From Gigaspora rosea (lineage: Eukaryota > Glomeromycota > Glomeromycetes > Diversisporales > Gigasporaceae), in contig QKWP01000137.1 of assembly GCA_003550325.1 (NCBI GenBank), forward strand, positions 293,554 through 357,553: a DNA stretch of 64,000 nucleotides, in the 5' to 3' direction. Shown one piece after another: positions 1 to 10,300 of this stretch. Position 1 is the stretch's first letter, and the number at the start of each line of letters is the position of its first letter. The position numbers and the translations under genes are program-made. Under the pieces are notes generated by a model, which made no database searches, was not told where the DNA came from, and saw only the letters and a list, made by a program, of their open reading frames with translations.

Positions 1-1316
1 CGGTGGATCTAGTCGATCTGACATGTACTTGGTCGGTGGAACACAGGTTAATTTATCAACCATAAATTGGAACGTTACAAATCAAACAATAAATTGGAGC
101 GTTACAGACCAATTAATTTACATTTATAAAACTGTCCCTAATGTTTGGACAAGACTTCAACAAGGAGTTAAAGGGACTCAACCTTCAAGATGTAGGCCAA
201 CTTCAACAGTTATAAAACCTAATGGAACAATATATATATTTGGTGGAAGGGTAGAACTAGATATGGGGTCGCCTAATCTTCAATTATATAGTGATTTGTA
301 CGAATTTGATACAATTTTATTATCTTAGAATCAAAAAGCTGCACCAAATACACCCTCGCCCCGAAGTCACAGCACCGCAACATTACTTCTGAACGGAAAA
401 ATTATTTATATTGGAGGCGCCTCCCAAGATGCTGCTGGAAGTCAACTAACTTGATCAATATGACTGAGGTAATTTATTAATATATAGCAAATTTATATTT
501 AATAAGTTATTTATTGTTATATAAAATTTATTATTGTAGATTCAGATTTTTGATACGATTTCTTTATCATGGTCAACTCATGTATATATATTTTTTATAA
601 TAATTTTTAATGCATTGACATCATTTATGATGTGTGCATATCTCTAAACTATATTTTATTATAGACCGCAAGCTCTTCAGTTTTAATTCAACTACGAGTT
701 GGTCATACAGCAGTATTAACATCAGATAATAATTCAATTATCATAATGGGCGGTACCTCGAGTTATCAATTAAATCAAACAACAGTTTATCCAAAGTTAC
801 TAAAATTGGACGTTAGTTCTGAACCCTATCAATATTCTGATTTAAACCCTTCTGAAACAAATCCACCACCTCCATTATCATATCATAGTGCCAATATATA
901 TTCGGATTATATGATAATTACTTTTGGTTATTATCATTATTATGTTTACCTTATTAACGTTAACAGAATTAACATTTTTCTTTTTTTGAAAATAGAAAAC
1001 ATAACGAATGATGTAACTGATTCAAATGAGACCAGTTCAAAGGTCTATTTATTATACATTCCATGTTTAATTTGGGAATCTACTTTTATTCCTGGCAGAT
1101 CCGACTGTAAAAGTAATCTTGGAAGCAAAAGTAATAGTAAACAAAATAATTATCGGTTGCTATATCGGATTTGGCGTTGTATTTATTGCTGGTATAATAA
1201 TCTTGTGTATAAAATTTTGGAGAAGTATTTTGGAATGTTTTAGTAATAGTCATAGAAATCCTAGTAGTTCTGGTATTACAGACAAAGACGTACAGAACCA
1301 GGAACAACCCACCTAA
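1..1316 (+). pseudogene. Kelch-repeat single-pass membrane protein gene, 5' truncated by window edge, decayed
   Basis: The frame is already open at base 2 (GGSSRSD before MYLVGGTQ), so the 5' end lies outside the window. Kelch blade signatures are visible: MYLVGGTQ, IYIFGG followed by YSDLYEFDT, a blade with PSPRSHSTATLL and IIYIGG, and QIFDTISLSW. These are typical of secreted or surface galactose-oxidase/kelch proteins. The C-terminus is a hydrophobic segment (about IIIGCYIGFGVVFIAGIIIL, 1140-1200) plus a short Ser-rich tail ending at 1316, suggesting a type I membrane protein. Introns are likely at about 473-540 and 584-664. Three breaks are visible: an in-frame TAG at 327-329 where a Trp is expected, a frameshift near 445, and a frameshift near 1120 just before the membrane segment. 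Partner and function are unknown. The family call is firm; pseudogene status assumes the assembly is right. Confidence 0.72.
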
Positions 1317-2560
1317 CCGGATATGTAAAAAAGGAAATTATGCAATCTTATAATTCAGTAAATTTATTGGTTAAACGAAACCTTTCTATTTTGTATATTG
1401 CAATTTTTTACATGATTACAATTTGTATCGTAATATGAATGAGTGTTGCAGAGTAAAAATCTTTAACTGTATTATAGATGTCTGATAAAACTATTTTACC
1501 ATTGACGAATTAACAAAACCATAAGTTTCGTCGTTGATGAAATGACGAAACTATGGTTTCGTCAGATCACTGAATTTGGTCAGGCATCATTAAACTGTAT
1601 TTAATAATTTACTATAATTTATTGCAAATTTTCATTCTGCAATTAATTCCCTAAGACCGAGTTCGAGGTAATTTGTTGTGGCAACTAATACTGAAAATTG
1701 ACTGTTTCAGAAAATTTTGTACTGTATTAAATTTTTTTGGACTTTTTTTTTTTTGTGATAGATTTTTAATAGAAGAGTATATATAATTTTTTATTAGGTA
1801 TTATGGATTTAAATGGGTGCATAAATTTCTGCGTAAGCTGTCATTTATTTATTTCATTTTTTTGCTTAATCTACAAATAGACTTATTTACTAAAAATCAG
1901 GGTTGTTAAATTATTAAGCCCATTTCTTTGAACAAAATCAACGCAATAGATAATAAATGTATAATAATGAGAAATTATAAAATAGTTTCAAATTAATGTT
2001 CAATATTTATTAAATATTATATATGTATGACAACTTTAATTTAATAAAGATTCATTCTACGATCCATATTATCTGTAAGACTGTGCTATCTAGAAAGTTC
2101 TTTGATATTTAAATGTTAATTAAGAACATTAAGATCAAATAAAAGCAAAAATTTGTAAATTTTATAGTTTGAGATATTCTCAAGCAGCTCCTTCAATAGT
2201 GAACGAGATTTGTTCAATCATTTCGATTAATTGAAATTAATTCAAAGTGATCCTCACTATGATGCAAATATTGAATTAAGCCAACGTAACTCTAAAAAAA
2301 AGTTGGTTGTTAGATTCAGGTTTTTGACTTAAATGGTTGTCACAACTTATTTGATAACTCTTCTAACACGATAATAACAAAGAGTTATGACAAACCATTG
2401 TTGTTTTCGCAAAATTTGCAGGATTTTGATATGGTATTCATAATTCTGTGCCGGTCAGTGTAATGCAGGATACTATAGACCATGAAAATTGAAATTTTCA
2501 TAATTTTGTCTTAATCTTCATATCGAAAAGATTGAAAATTAAAATTTTTTATTTTTAGGA
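1317..2560. other. A+T-rich stretch without a recognisable gene
   Basis: No coherent frame was found. At 1495-1605 there is a short cluster of GACGAAA / TTTCGTC motifs ending in TCAGGCATCATTAA. This matches the ends and interior of the element at 47412-48518 and is probably a small relic of that family. Confidence 0.5.
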
Positions 2561-2564
2561 GAAA

Positions 2565-2965
2565 TTCCTCCGAACTTCCTCAACTCAGTAATGTTGAAGA
2601 ATTGCATATTGCACAAGTCCTCCAATGTTAACTGATTATAAACTTCAAGGTGGACAGCTTGGATACCGAAGAAATGTAATTAATTTTGTTCAAGACATTA
2701 AGGAATTTATCACAAAATTGCCCCACAATTGATACTTTGATCATTCGAAAGCCAGGACATGATTTTACTTCATTTCAAGAGTATAAAAAACAATAATCAC
2801 TTTATTCCAATATAGAACAGTAGAAGTCAATGATGACATATTGCATAAACTTCCAGAAGATGATTCCATATTTGACTGATTATGCACCATAGATAATTAT
2901 GAATTATTATATAATGAAAACACAGTATTTGCCAATCGGAATGATTCCAATGTTTCTGAAGATTT
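2565..2965 (+). pseudogene. Fragment of Helitron-associated protein (DUF6570-like N-terminal region)
   Basis: A broken frame reads SSELPQLSNVEELHIAQVLP, then a QLGYRRNVINFVQDIKEF block followed by ITKLPHN. Further on come VEVNDDILHKLPEDDSIFD and a tail NENTVFANRNDSNVSEDL. This order (a LPxLxxVEE-type start, GQ..Y.G.VINF..D..EF...LPH, then ILxxLPxDDSIF) is how I remember the region ahead of the helicase in fungal Helitron polyproteins. Several stops interrupt it, for example after LPHN and after DDSIFD, and no Rep or helicase domain follows. It is therefore a fossil scrap rather than an active element. It may bear on the two non-autonomous Helitron-like insertions in this window, since an autonomous relative must exist or have existed in the genome. 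The assignment is from memory of the family and has moderate confidence. Confidence 0.5.
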
Positions 2966-4735
2966 ATTTTTATAGCTATATTAAGAGCCTGATCTTCTTC
3001 TCAATAGTGCATTTTTTATAATCGATTACAAAAATTAGGGGAAAATACACGTTTACAGCAAATATTGGCTGAAGAGCAGAGATTATGTTGTCTTTCACAC
3101 ACTCATAAATATAAATCTATAAAATATGCTATTTAAAATTACCGTATATTCTAGTACTCAATGCTAAAATTTTTATTTCAAATTTAAGAACCTGAAAAGT
3201 AAAGCTCCAGCCCTATGAAATATCACTGTTTTATACTAGTTATAAATCCATCAAAGAGGTTTTAAACGTCCGGAGTTCGTGTAGAGCATAAAAATGGTAC
3301 AAAAATTACGTAATTTCTATTAATTCTATCTAATTTTTAGACATATGAACTTTTTTTAAAAAGTATAACAAAAATTAGGCATACTTTTCCTTAAGGGTAG
3401 GGTGTAACTATTTCCGAATTCATATAAAATAGATTGTAGATCAACATTGTGTAACCAATATCATATGGTATCATATGATTTACGTGTAAACAACATGTGA
3501 TTTGACCAATCATAATTAGTATTCATTTGTGTAACCAGGGAAAAACATATAGCGTCCAGGGAAATTTTTAGTTATATGTAAAGTTAATTTTTTTAAAACA
3601 ATATGTATTGTACACTTTATTAATATAAACAAACTATTTTAAACTACATATTGTATAAATTTGACACAAATTGGTTAAGGTATTGAAAAGTTTTATTAGA
3701 AGCACTTTTTTGTTTACTATGTAAAAATTCAATATACCACGTAGATCATATAAAAATTGATCTACGTCACCCTACCCTTAAACTTTCAAATTTAGAGCAA
3801 TTTTGCCTTGAAATTAACTATAAAAACTTCTAGTTTATTTTTTAAAAAAATTTAATAATTTTTTTTTTTAATATTTTTTAATTATAAACTAAAAAAATAT
3901 AATTAAATATAAGCAAAATACACAATTTGAAATTCTTTAAATATGTGTATAAATTGGAACTCGAATTCAAACTTTCACATGATATTATTCGAACTTATTT
4001 CGACCGTTCTCAAATTCCGACTTATACGGAACAGGATACATACACATAAAAAGTATCTTACTATTAATTAATAAGCTGTTTTTTTTTTCATTAGAAAACT
4101 TTTTGATTATTATTACTAACTTTCAAAATAGAAAAAAAGCGTTAATATATTTTTTTTCGAAAAAGGAATTTTGTAATTATCAATTTTATTATTAGCAAGT
4201 TTTTAAACCTTTATAAACTATTAAACTTTGAATTTGATTCGACCTTCTTGAGGTGAAAAAAAGAAAAAATGCTGCACCAATTAAATACAGATCTTTTCGA
4301 TATACAGATGGCTCAACAATCATTCCTTTTATCGACATCGCATAGAATTAATGTCTGATTAGTTGCTGATATATATAAAGTCCTATAAGGAAAATAAAAG
4401 TCAAGGAAATTAAGCATGCAGTAACCCAAAATGAAACTCTTACTTTTTTGCCCGTAAAGTTATTATGATGGTCATCTTATAGATGATAACGAATCTATAG
4501 CATTGTTTTCTGTATTTATCAAAAGTTTCATTATTGACACACGAATATTTAAATAAATATATTGATAAACACTCCACAGTTTTCCGAATATGGAATGGTT
4601 TAATAATTACGTAGTCAGTGTTAAAAATTCCTTATGTGAGAACAATATAGTTTTAAAAATACGTGTAATTGTTCCTAACGAACAGACTGTTTCCTTTACA
4701 TTCAAAATTTAATAAGAATAAAAAATATTAAGAAT
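2966..4735. other. Gene-free A+T-rich spacer upstream of the tyrosinase pseudogene
   Basis: No coherent frame is seen apart from the MITE at 3391-3781, which is listed separately. Runs of A and T (for example 3840-3905) and simple A+T sequence dominate. Confidence 0.5.
3391..3781. mobile_element. Short TIR element (MITE) flanked by TTAA
   Basis: Left end TTAA-GGGTAGGGTG (3391-3404) and right end CACCCTACCC-TTAA (3768-3781) form inverted repeats bounded on both sides by TTAA. A TTAA target duplication is the signature of the piggyBac superfamily (Kolobok elements use it too). A TA-duplicating family starting one or two bases further out cannot be excluded. The 391-bp element has no coding capacity. 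Confidence 0.6.
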
Positions 4736-5656
4736 ATGGGATTAAGTCATACTTCAATTTATCATTCTTCTCATGTGAGAAGTGTAATGACGTCTGGACC
4801 AGTTATTGTAGAACCATTCTCAGATCTATACCCACGTTTGGATATTTGGGATTTCTATGGCAATGAAACTTATAAACCACAATTCGGTTTGTTTATTCAA
4901 AGTTTCGATAGATCTATGAATGTCCCTATGAAGAAATGCGATCATATTATCATATTATCAGGTTGCTGGCATTCATTGATTACCTTATTAAATTTATAAT
5001 GGTGTTACTTGTGATGACCATAAATATAATAATGATACAGATTGGACAAAAGGTCATTGGGCGGATATTGTCATCATGGAAACATTTTATTTGCACTTTA
5101 GCATAGACATACATGCTTTTGATTGAATTCCTATTAGCTAAAGAAGCAAAACGAATTGCATTACAATACCAAGCTAATGAAATGAAAAGTAAGTTTAAAC
5201 AGCAAAACAACTTTGCCATCTTTATTGAGATTGGACAGATGAAAAACCAATAAAAGTTGTTCAGAAATATTCCTAACACCTGAAATCGAAATGAACACTC
5301 CACAAGGCAAAAATAAAGTAAAAATCCGTTAAAAAGTTATATGCAACCGGTTAATCTTTCATATCCCTTGGAAAAGTTAAAATCCAACCGATATGCCCAA
5401 TTATAATATTCCCAGCAGAACATATAATCCATTTACACCCGCTGGTTATCCTACTATCAGATATCCTAACTCTAATTATGAAAAATCAATATGTGACAGC
5501 ATATGTTCCTAAAGTATTTAGACCCGGACGTTATCAAATAGTAATCATGGTGTAAGATCAAAGTAATATATTTTCAGGTCATCCGCTCCTTTAGAAATTG
5601 TTCGATTGGCACGTTTTGCATCTTTTGAAACAACTCATAAAGCTTTTCATATAATA
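4736..5656 (+). pseudogene. Tyrosinase, N-terminal part of the common central domain (copper A side), interrupted
   Basis: Fungal tyrosinases oxidise phenols to quinones with a binuclear copper site. Recognisable landmarks in order: PRLDIWDFYGNETYKPQFGLFIQSFDR (4836-4920, in two pieces of the usual entry helix), then in another frame YQVAGIH.LPY (about 4955-4990). The copper A region follows as GYCHHGNILFAL followed by HRH (about 5063-5110), with histidines kept but the Trp before HRH replaced by TAG (5099-5101). Next come LLAKEAKRIALQYQANE, KNPLKSY and NLSYPLEK. The last segment is SFETTHKAFHII (about 5621-5656), matching the usual F..IHN.IH motif. Several frameshifts and stops make it a pseudogene. 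The ATG at 4736 is a plausible start. The coding sequence stops abruptly at base 5656, where the Helitron-like element begins, and resumes at 12840. Confidence 0.75.
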
Positions 5657-5660
5657 TTAG

Positions 5661-5697
5661 GGTAGCTGCGCGACGCAGTCGCGCTAAAACCAGGAAC
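5661..5697 (-). other. 3'-terminal hairpin of Helitron-like element 1
   Basis: GCGCGAC GCA GTCGCGC on the plus strand (5669-5685) forms a perfect stem. The surrounding sequence, from TTAGGGTAGCTGCGCGA through AAAACCAGGAAC, recurs at 27025-27065 with only two changes, each altering one arm of the stem (C to T and G to A). Because those two changes are compensatory opposite partners, pairing is largely kept. Confidence 0.7.
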
Positions 5698-6070
5698 GTG
5701 ATGTAACTGTTATCTTGCTCAACTGGTTATCAATTTATAAACGTCTCACTTGGAACAAGACACACACTGAAACAACTTTCAGGCATAACTACACGCTTCT
5801 CTTCTCTTTATTCGTTATAGTCAAAAGACTAACTTTTGCTCTTTCTATTTATATTAATTCTGCGATTACATATATTGTTTAACACTTATAATTCTCTAAT
5901 TTTTACTTTTTTCATTGTAATAAAATAAATTCTTAAATTCTACGTCTTTGTTACGGTGATCGATGATCACAATACCGTTGCCCAACATTATAATACTTGA
6001 CATAATTCTGGTCGACTATATTACCAAATAAGCCGTTCTAATTTATTTTCATTCTATCTTTGCACTATTC

Positions 6071-6149
6071 GCTTTGTTATACATTTCGTATTAAATCATT
6101 AACAATCACCGCTTTGTTATACATTTCGTATTAAATCATTAACAATCAC
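6071..6149. repeat. 40-bp direct tandem duplication
   Basis: The 40-bp unit starting GCTTTGTTATACATTTCGTA at 6071 is repeated directly at 6111, with no visible difference over 39 bases. Confidence 0.9.
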
Positions 6150-6610
6150 TTTATAGACAACTTAATTCATAGACAATTAATTTACAGACAAGATTATTCT
6201 ACAGACGGTTAATTCACAGACAAAATCATTTTGTTGACAATATATTTAGCCAACAATTACTTCATAAATTGCATCAGCTTTACCGTAAATTCTCGAAACA
6301 ACGTCCATGCCCGCTATTTCGAGAATTTACGGTAAATTAAACTTAATTCTAACGACAATGAATAGAATTAATTTGTCTGTGAAATCTGATGTCATTGAAA
6401 TAACTGCCAATAAAACAAATTTGTTTGTGAATAAATCGATTGTAAAATAATCTTGCCTGTAATTAAATTCTCTGCGAACTAATTGTCTGTGAAGTAATTT
6501 TTGGTGAGTTGATGCTGCTGAATAGAATATTAAGTAAAAACTCAATAAAATCGAAATAGATCACAATAAATATAATTTAAATCTTAAGGCAGTCTGATAG
6601 CGATAGAGAA
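6140..6610. repeat. Dispersed repeat rich in TTNACAGACAA motifs, second copy in Helitron-like element 2
   Basis: This block is an imperfect inverted structure: motifs such as ATTAATTTACAGACAAGA on the left are mirrored by TCTTGCCTGTAATTAA on the right. At its centre is a near-perfect stem, TTTACCGTAAATTCTCGAAA (6279-6299) against its complement (6315-6336). A diverged copy of the whole block occurs at 28945-29270 inside the other Helitron-like element. Both are followed by TTTAAATCTTAAGG, so it is part of the Helitron-like family's body. Confidence 0.7.
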
Positions 6611-6922
6611 TATTTTACCTGATTTCGTTCCACCATATGATACATATTACTGCGTTCTCAGAATAACACAAATACCAAATCTGGTGTTACGATCGGTTGG
6701 GAGAGCTTGATGAAATTGGGCCGGTTTAGTTCGATCGTGAACAAATTGTGATTAAGGTTAAATGGTTTAAAACGATAATTAACACACATAATTACGGGAA
6801 TAAGGGTCCTCTTTATTAATATGAATCAATACATTGGATTTTTACAGTACAACCCTACTTGTTCTTCCTCCATAAGCTAAAATCAAACCCTTATATTTTT
6901 AATTCGTATGGGAGCTTTAATC

Positions 6923-7020
6923 ACTCCAAACGGGTCATCAAATCTCCAAACGAGTAATTACTGAATTACCAGTTTGGAGATTTGATCACCCGTTTGGGGC
7001 TTTGATCACCCGTTTGGAGA
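6923..7020. repeat. Inverted and direct copies of a TTTGATCACCCGTTTGG motif
   Basis: ACTCCAAACGGGTCATCAAA... (6923-6951) is the near-exact complement of 6972-7001, around a short A+T spacer. Two further direct copies of TTTGATCACCCGTTTGG follow (to about 7030). The region has hairpin potential and no coding capacity. Confidence 0.7.
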
Positions 7021-7239
7021 TTCAATCACCCGACTATGCCACAAAATTTGCCAAAATAAGGGGATGGCTAAAGCGGGGCAGAATCATGATAAATTTTTAT
7101 TGGCCAGGTGAAACAATGATCATGATTGGCTAGATCTTGTTGATTTGTCAGCTTGCATTGTTTTAACTTTTGAACGGCCACGGCTTACTTTACCTTAATC
7201 ACTTTCGCGGTCTTGTTTGACCTAACTTTTGTGGGTGAC

Positions 7240-7485
7240 ACTTTTTTTTTTTTAACTTTGAACGCCTGCAATCTTTGAACTAGTTGTTTTTTTTCGTACA
7301 GCGTATTTTTTTTTTTTTTATTAACACTAAAAAACAAAAAACCAAAACCTTTAGAACGATATATTTTAAGATCTTGATAAGATCCTGGGACGAGATACTG
7401 ATTTTTTTTTTTTTATTNTTTTTTTTTTTTTTTTTGGTATATTATTATACCTTTTTTTTTTTATATATATATATATATATACAAT
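7240..7485. repeat. Poly-T tracts, one ambiguous base and a TA microsatellite
   Basis: Several T runs of 10 or more occur, with an N inside one near 7418, followed by a (TA)n tract at about 7463-7482. The area is prone to assembly error; short frames here are not credible genes. Confidence 0.8.
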
Positions 7486-7663
7486 TGGCGGTCAAATATT
7501 GAAAATATGAATTTGACTTGTACTGTATCTGCTGCTGCGTCAATAATAGATCTAACAGATCTTGCTCCAGATGAAAGATGGGGCCTTCTTTTTGACGTAA
7601 ATATGCCTTTGATGATTCCGATAGATGATTTCAATAATACCTGGTGGCCCTTGGTTTCTAATA

Positions 7664-7916
7664 TGGGACCCCGTACAGCAAAACAGTGCATTGGGACAAT
7701 CATGTGATTTTGAGAAAATCACAATTGAAAATCATCACGTGATTAATTTTAATTATGATAATAACAAACCAAATTCTAAATTTTACACACATTTTATTAA
7801 TATATTTTACAAATTAATAATATTTTTAGAAAGATACTATATTAACAGATTATTATTATAAAATCTCAAAATCTGATTGGTTGGCCCAATGCACCGTTTT
7901 GCTGTGCGGGGTCCCA
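7664..7916. mobile_element. 253-bp Tc1/mariner-type MITE inside the MULE gene
   Basis: TIRs of over 30 bp begin TGGGACCCCGTACAGCAAAA (7664) and end in the complement, GTTTTGCTGTGCGGGGTCCCA (7896-7916, one internal difference from the left end). TA flanks both sides (7662-7663 and 7917-7918). Deleting the element and one TA joins PLVSN to IWTQWNS in the MULE frame. It has no coding capacity. Confidence 0.85.
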
Positions 7917-9169
7917 TATATGGACTCAATGGAATTCATATAGAGGCATAAATGATGATGTTACGAAAGTTTTCGCCTGCCGATTTACAAAGCACCGAGA
8001 TTTAAGTGGCCGGCAAAAAGAAAATATTCCAAATGAAAACCACAGAATGACGAAATCACGATCGTCAGGACTGTGTGAGGCGAGGATAAAGGTTTCCTGG
8101 CTGGTTTCATTAAACAAGGTGAAGGTTGAACCCTATAAAAACTCACCAAATATTCACATTCTTTGGAAGAAGGTAATAGAATAAAACGCTCTAAAGCAAT
8201 AAGAACGCTTGTAGAACAAGAAGCGATTAAAAACTATTTGTCTCTGGCGATAACTGCTGCTATTAAAGAGTATGCGACGATTAAGCTAGGTGTTGGATCT
8301 GGCGTGCGTGAATTAAAATGGAAAGAAGTGGCAAATATTAAGTACAAGGTTCATGGGCCTGCTGAAGCGCACCTTATTGGTGATTCTAATATAAAAATAG
8401 ACATTTCAAATTCTGTGTCATACTTAAGAGAGCAGGGGTATCAAGTTGAGGACTATCGTGCTCCTGAACAAAACACCAAAGGCATTGTTTTTGCGCATCC
8501 CACGCAGTTAAAGAAACTTCAGCATCATGGGTGGTTGACGCTTATCGATTCCACCCATAAGACAAATAGATATGATTGGTGCCTTTTTACACTATACGTT
8601 CGTGATAATTACAGATGTTGGGATGTAGGTGTGCACTTTTTTGTTAGTATTGAAGATAGTGACACTGTTGGGAAAGCATTGTGTTTAATTCGTGATAGGT
8701 TTTGTCGCTGGTCTCCCCGATATATACTTTCTGATCAAAGCAGTATTGAGACAAAAGCTGTTAAAAAAGCATTTCCTGGTACAAGTGCTGGTGAACAAGA
8801 ATGTAAAGTAATCCTCTGCATTGTCCACGTAATGAGGGTTTGGCTAACAAAAATTTATGAAAAAGAACCTCGAGATATTATAGTTGCGGCAATGCACAAA
8901 AGGACGAAAATTGGTTGCGAAAAACTTGTCCAAGATGCCATTAAATGTAGCACTGTTCCAGCCGTTTGAAGGTATATCGAAAGGAATTACAAAAAAAATA
9001 CTCAGCAGTGGGGTTTGTGGGCACGCCAACATTCCTATCTGCTTCTACAAGTTACTTTTACAAACCCGTTGGAGTCTTACCACAGTGAGTTGAAAAAGGC
9101 AATGTTTTTATTTTATGGTTTAATAGATATAGTACGTGATGATTGCAATTGATTATTTTTAAAAAAAGT

Positions 9170-9259
9170 GGCAAAATTTCTCAAGATCCAGTGATTGAAT
9201 TCAGATGATTTTGCAAAAATCATCTGAATTTAATCACTGGATCTTGAGAAATTTTGCCT
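9170..9259. repeat. Near-perfect 40-bp-arm hairpin in the probable MULE intron
   Basis: GGCAAAATTTCTCAAGATCC... and its complement ...GGATCTTGAGAAATTTTGCC face each other around an 8-9 base loop, with one mismatch visible. It may be a small foldback MITE that landed in the intron. Confidence 0.85.
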
Positions 9260-9899
9260 ACAATTTTGAAATACTATTAAAAATTTTTACATTATTTTAG
9301 GTGCGATGCACCATACTGTTGCTCTGGATAATAAAAAGTGATCTGATTCTGAAGCTGCTGCTTTCGACTTTCGCATTAAGAAGATATCCGCCTATGGCGT
9401 GGCAGTGATGTTCTTGAGGAAATTCACAAGTTTCCTTACCCTTTCAACAATTATTAGTGAAGGAAGCCTGCTCCATAATGAGTAGACTTGAAAAAGAAAA
9501 AAGCGCTCTGGGTTTAACTTCACTTGATTGCCACTGCCTATTTTACAATCGGTACTTGTTACCTTGTAGACATATTTTTCATGAACATACATATGGTGCC
9601 ACAAAATTACTGAACACTGATGTATAGAAAACATTTCAGAGAATGTTTGAGAAAAGAGGGTATGAAGTTTACGACATCGTGAATTGGTGATTGAAGAAAT
9701 TGCAAAAACTGAACAACAAAAAAAGAAGAAAATTTGAAACTTGCCGTGAATGAACTAAATGAAAGGGTACGAGACGAATATTGGCATACAGTTTCGAGTG
9801 GAAATATTGAGAGGACGGAGGCTTTTGTTTCGATGTTAGAAGCCTCCATAGATTCTTTTTTCTTACAATTTGACTATTTAAGTATAAATAATTAAAAGA

Positions 9900-10050
9900 A
9901 TTGTCCACTGGGTGGGTGGGTGGGCGAAGCGGTCCTATGGGCCAAAACAATGAATAAAAAAAAATAAAATGTTAGTATCAGCTGGGTGGGCAGGTGGGCG
10001 AAGCAGCCCTATGGGCTAGAATGACAAACGAATATAGGTGGGCGAAGCGG
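9900..10050. repeat. GGTGGGCGAAGC repeats
   Basis: Three copies of GGTGGGCGAAGCNG followed by NCCTATGGGC (about 9912-9945, 9983-10018, 10036-10055) lie just after the MULE gene, separated by A-rich spacers. This is an unusually G-rich patch in an A+T-rich context. Confidence 0.75.
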
Positions 10051-10146
10051 TTCCTAAATAAATAGACGGATCTATATAGAACAAATAAAAAATAAATAAA
10101 GTATTTTAAGTCAAAAGGGTGAATAAGGAAATAATATAAATAATTA

Positions 10147-10246
10147 ATGCTTACCTGCGTGTATTTAAATTCTTATAAAGTTCAACATTTCATTAATTGC
10201 TTACCTGCGTGTATTTAAATTCTTATAAAGTTCAACATTTCATTAA
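10147..10246. repeat. About 49-bp direct tandem duplication
   Basis: TGCTTACCTGCGTGTATTTA followed by AATTCTTATAAAGTTCAACATTTCATTAA occurs twice, back to back, without visible difference. Confidence 0.9.
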
Positions 10247-10300
10247 TGGTTTTGCATTTCAATAAATATGTAAATAATAAATAATTTAAGAAATATATAG

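Larger units (their letters stand above)
7507..9895 (+). pseudogene. MULE (Mutator-like) transposase gene, broken
   Basis: The N-terminal part starts MNLTCTVSAAASIIDL at 7507, is interrupted by a MITE at 7664-7916, and resumes IWTQWNSYRG, leading into a FLYWCH/WRKY-like region with FACRF and CEARIKV. A frameshift near 8140-8170 precedes a long open stretch (8163-8968) containing the MULE domain: WLTLIDSTHKTNRYDW with the first catalytic Asp, then SDQSSIETKAVKKAFPG and CIVHVMRVW. After a premature TGA at 8967-8969 the same frame continues RYIERNYKKNTQQWGLWARQ and NPLESYHSELKK, then a probable intron (about 9130-9300). VALDNKK and AAAFDFRIKKISAYGVAV follow. A SWIM zinc finger, LDCHCLFYNRYLLPCRH (about 9530-9575), and a tail ending EASIDSFFLQFDYLSINN* near 9893 close the gene. 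Multiple frameshifts mean it is inactive. It travels inside Helitron-like element 1. Confidence 0.82.

Noticed and set aside
5661-5697. Possible tRNA-like or terminator hairpin
   Set aside because: Too short for a tRNA; position 11 nt from a CTAA end and recurrence at 27025 fit a Helitron 3' hairpin better.
7284-7502. Plus-strand Phe-rich frame
   Set aside because: Encoded by T runs, an ambiguous base and a TA microsatellite.
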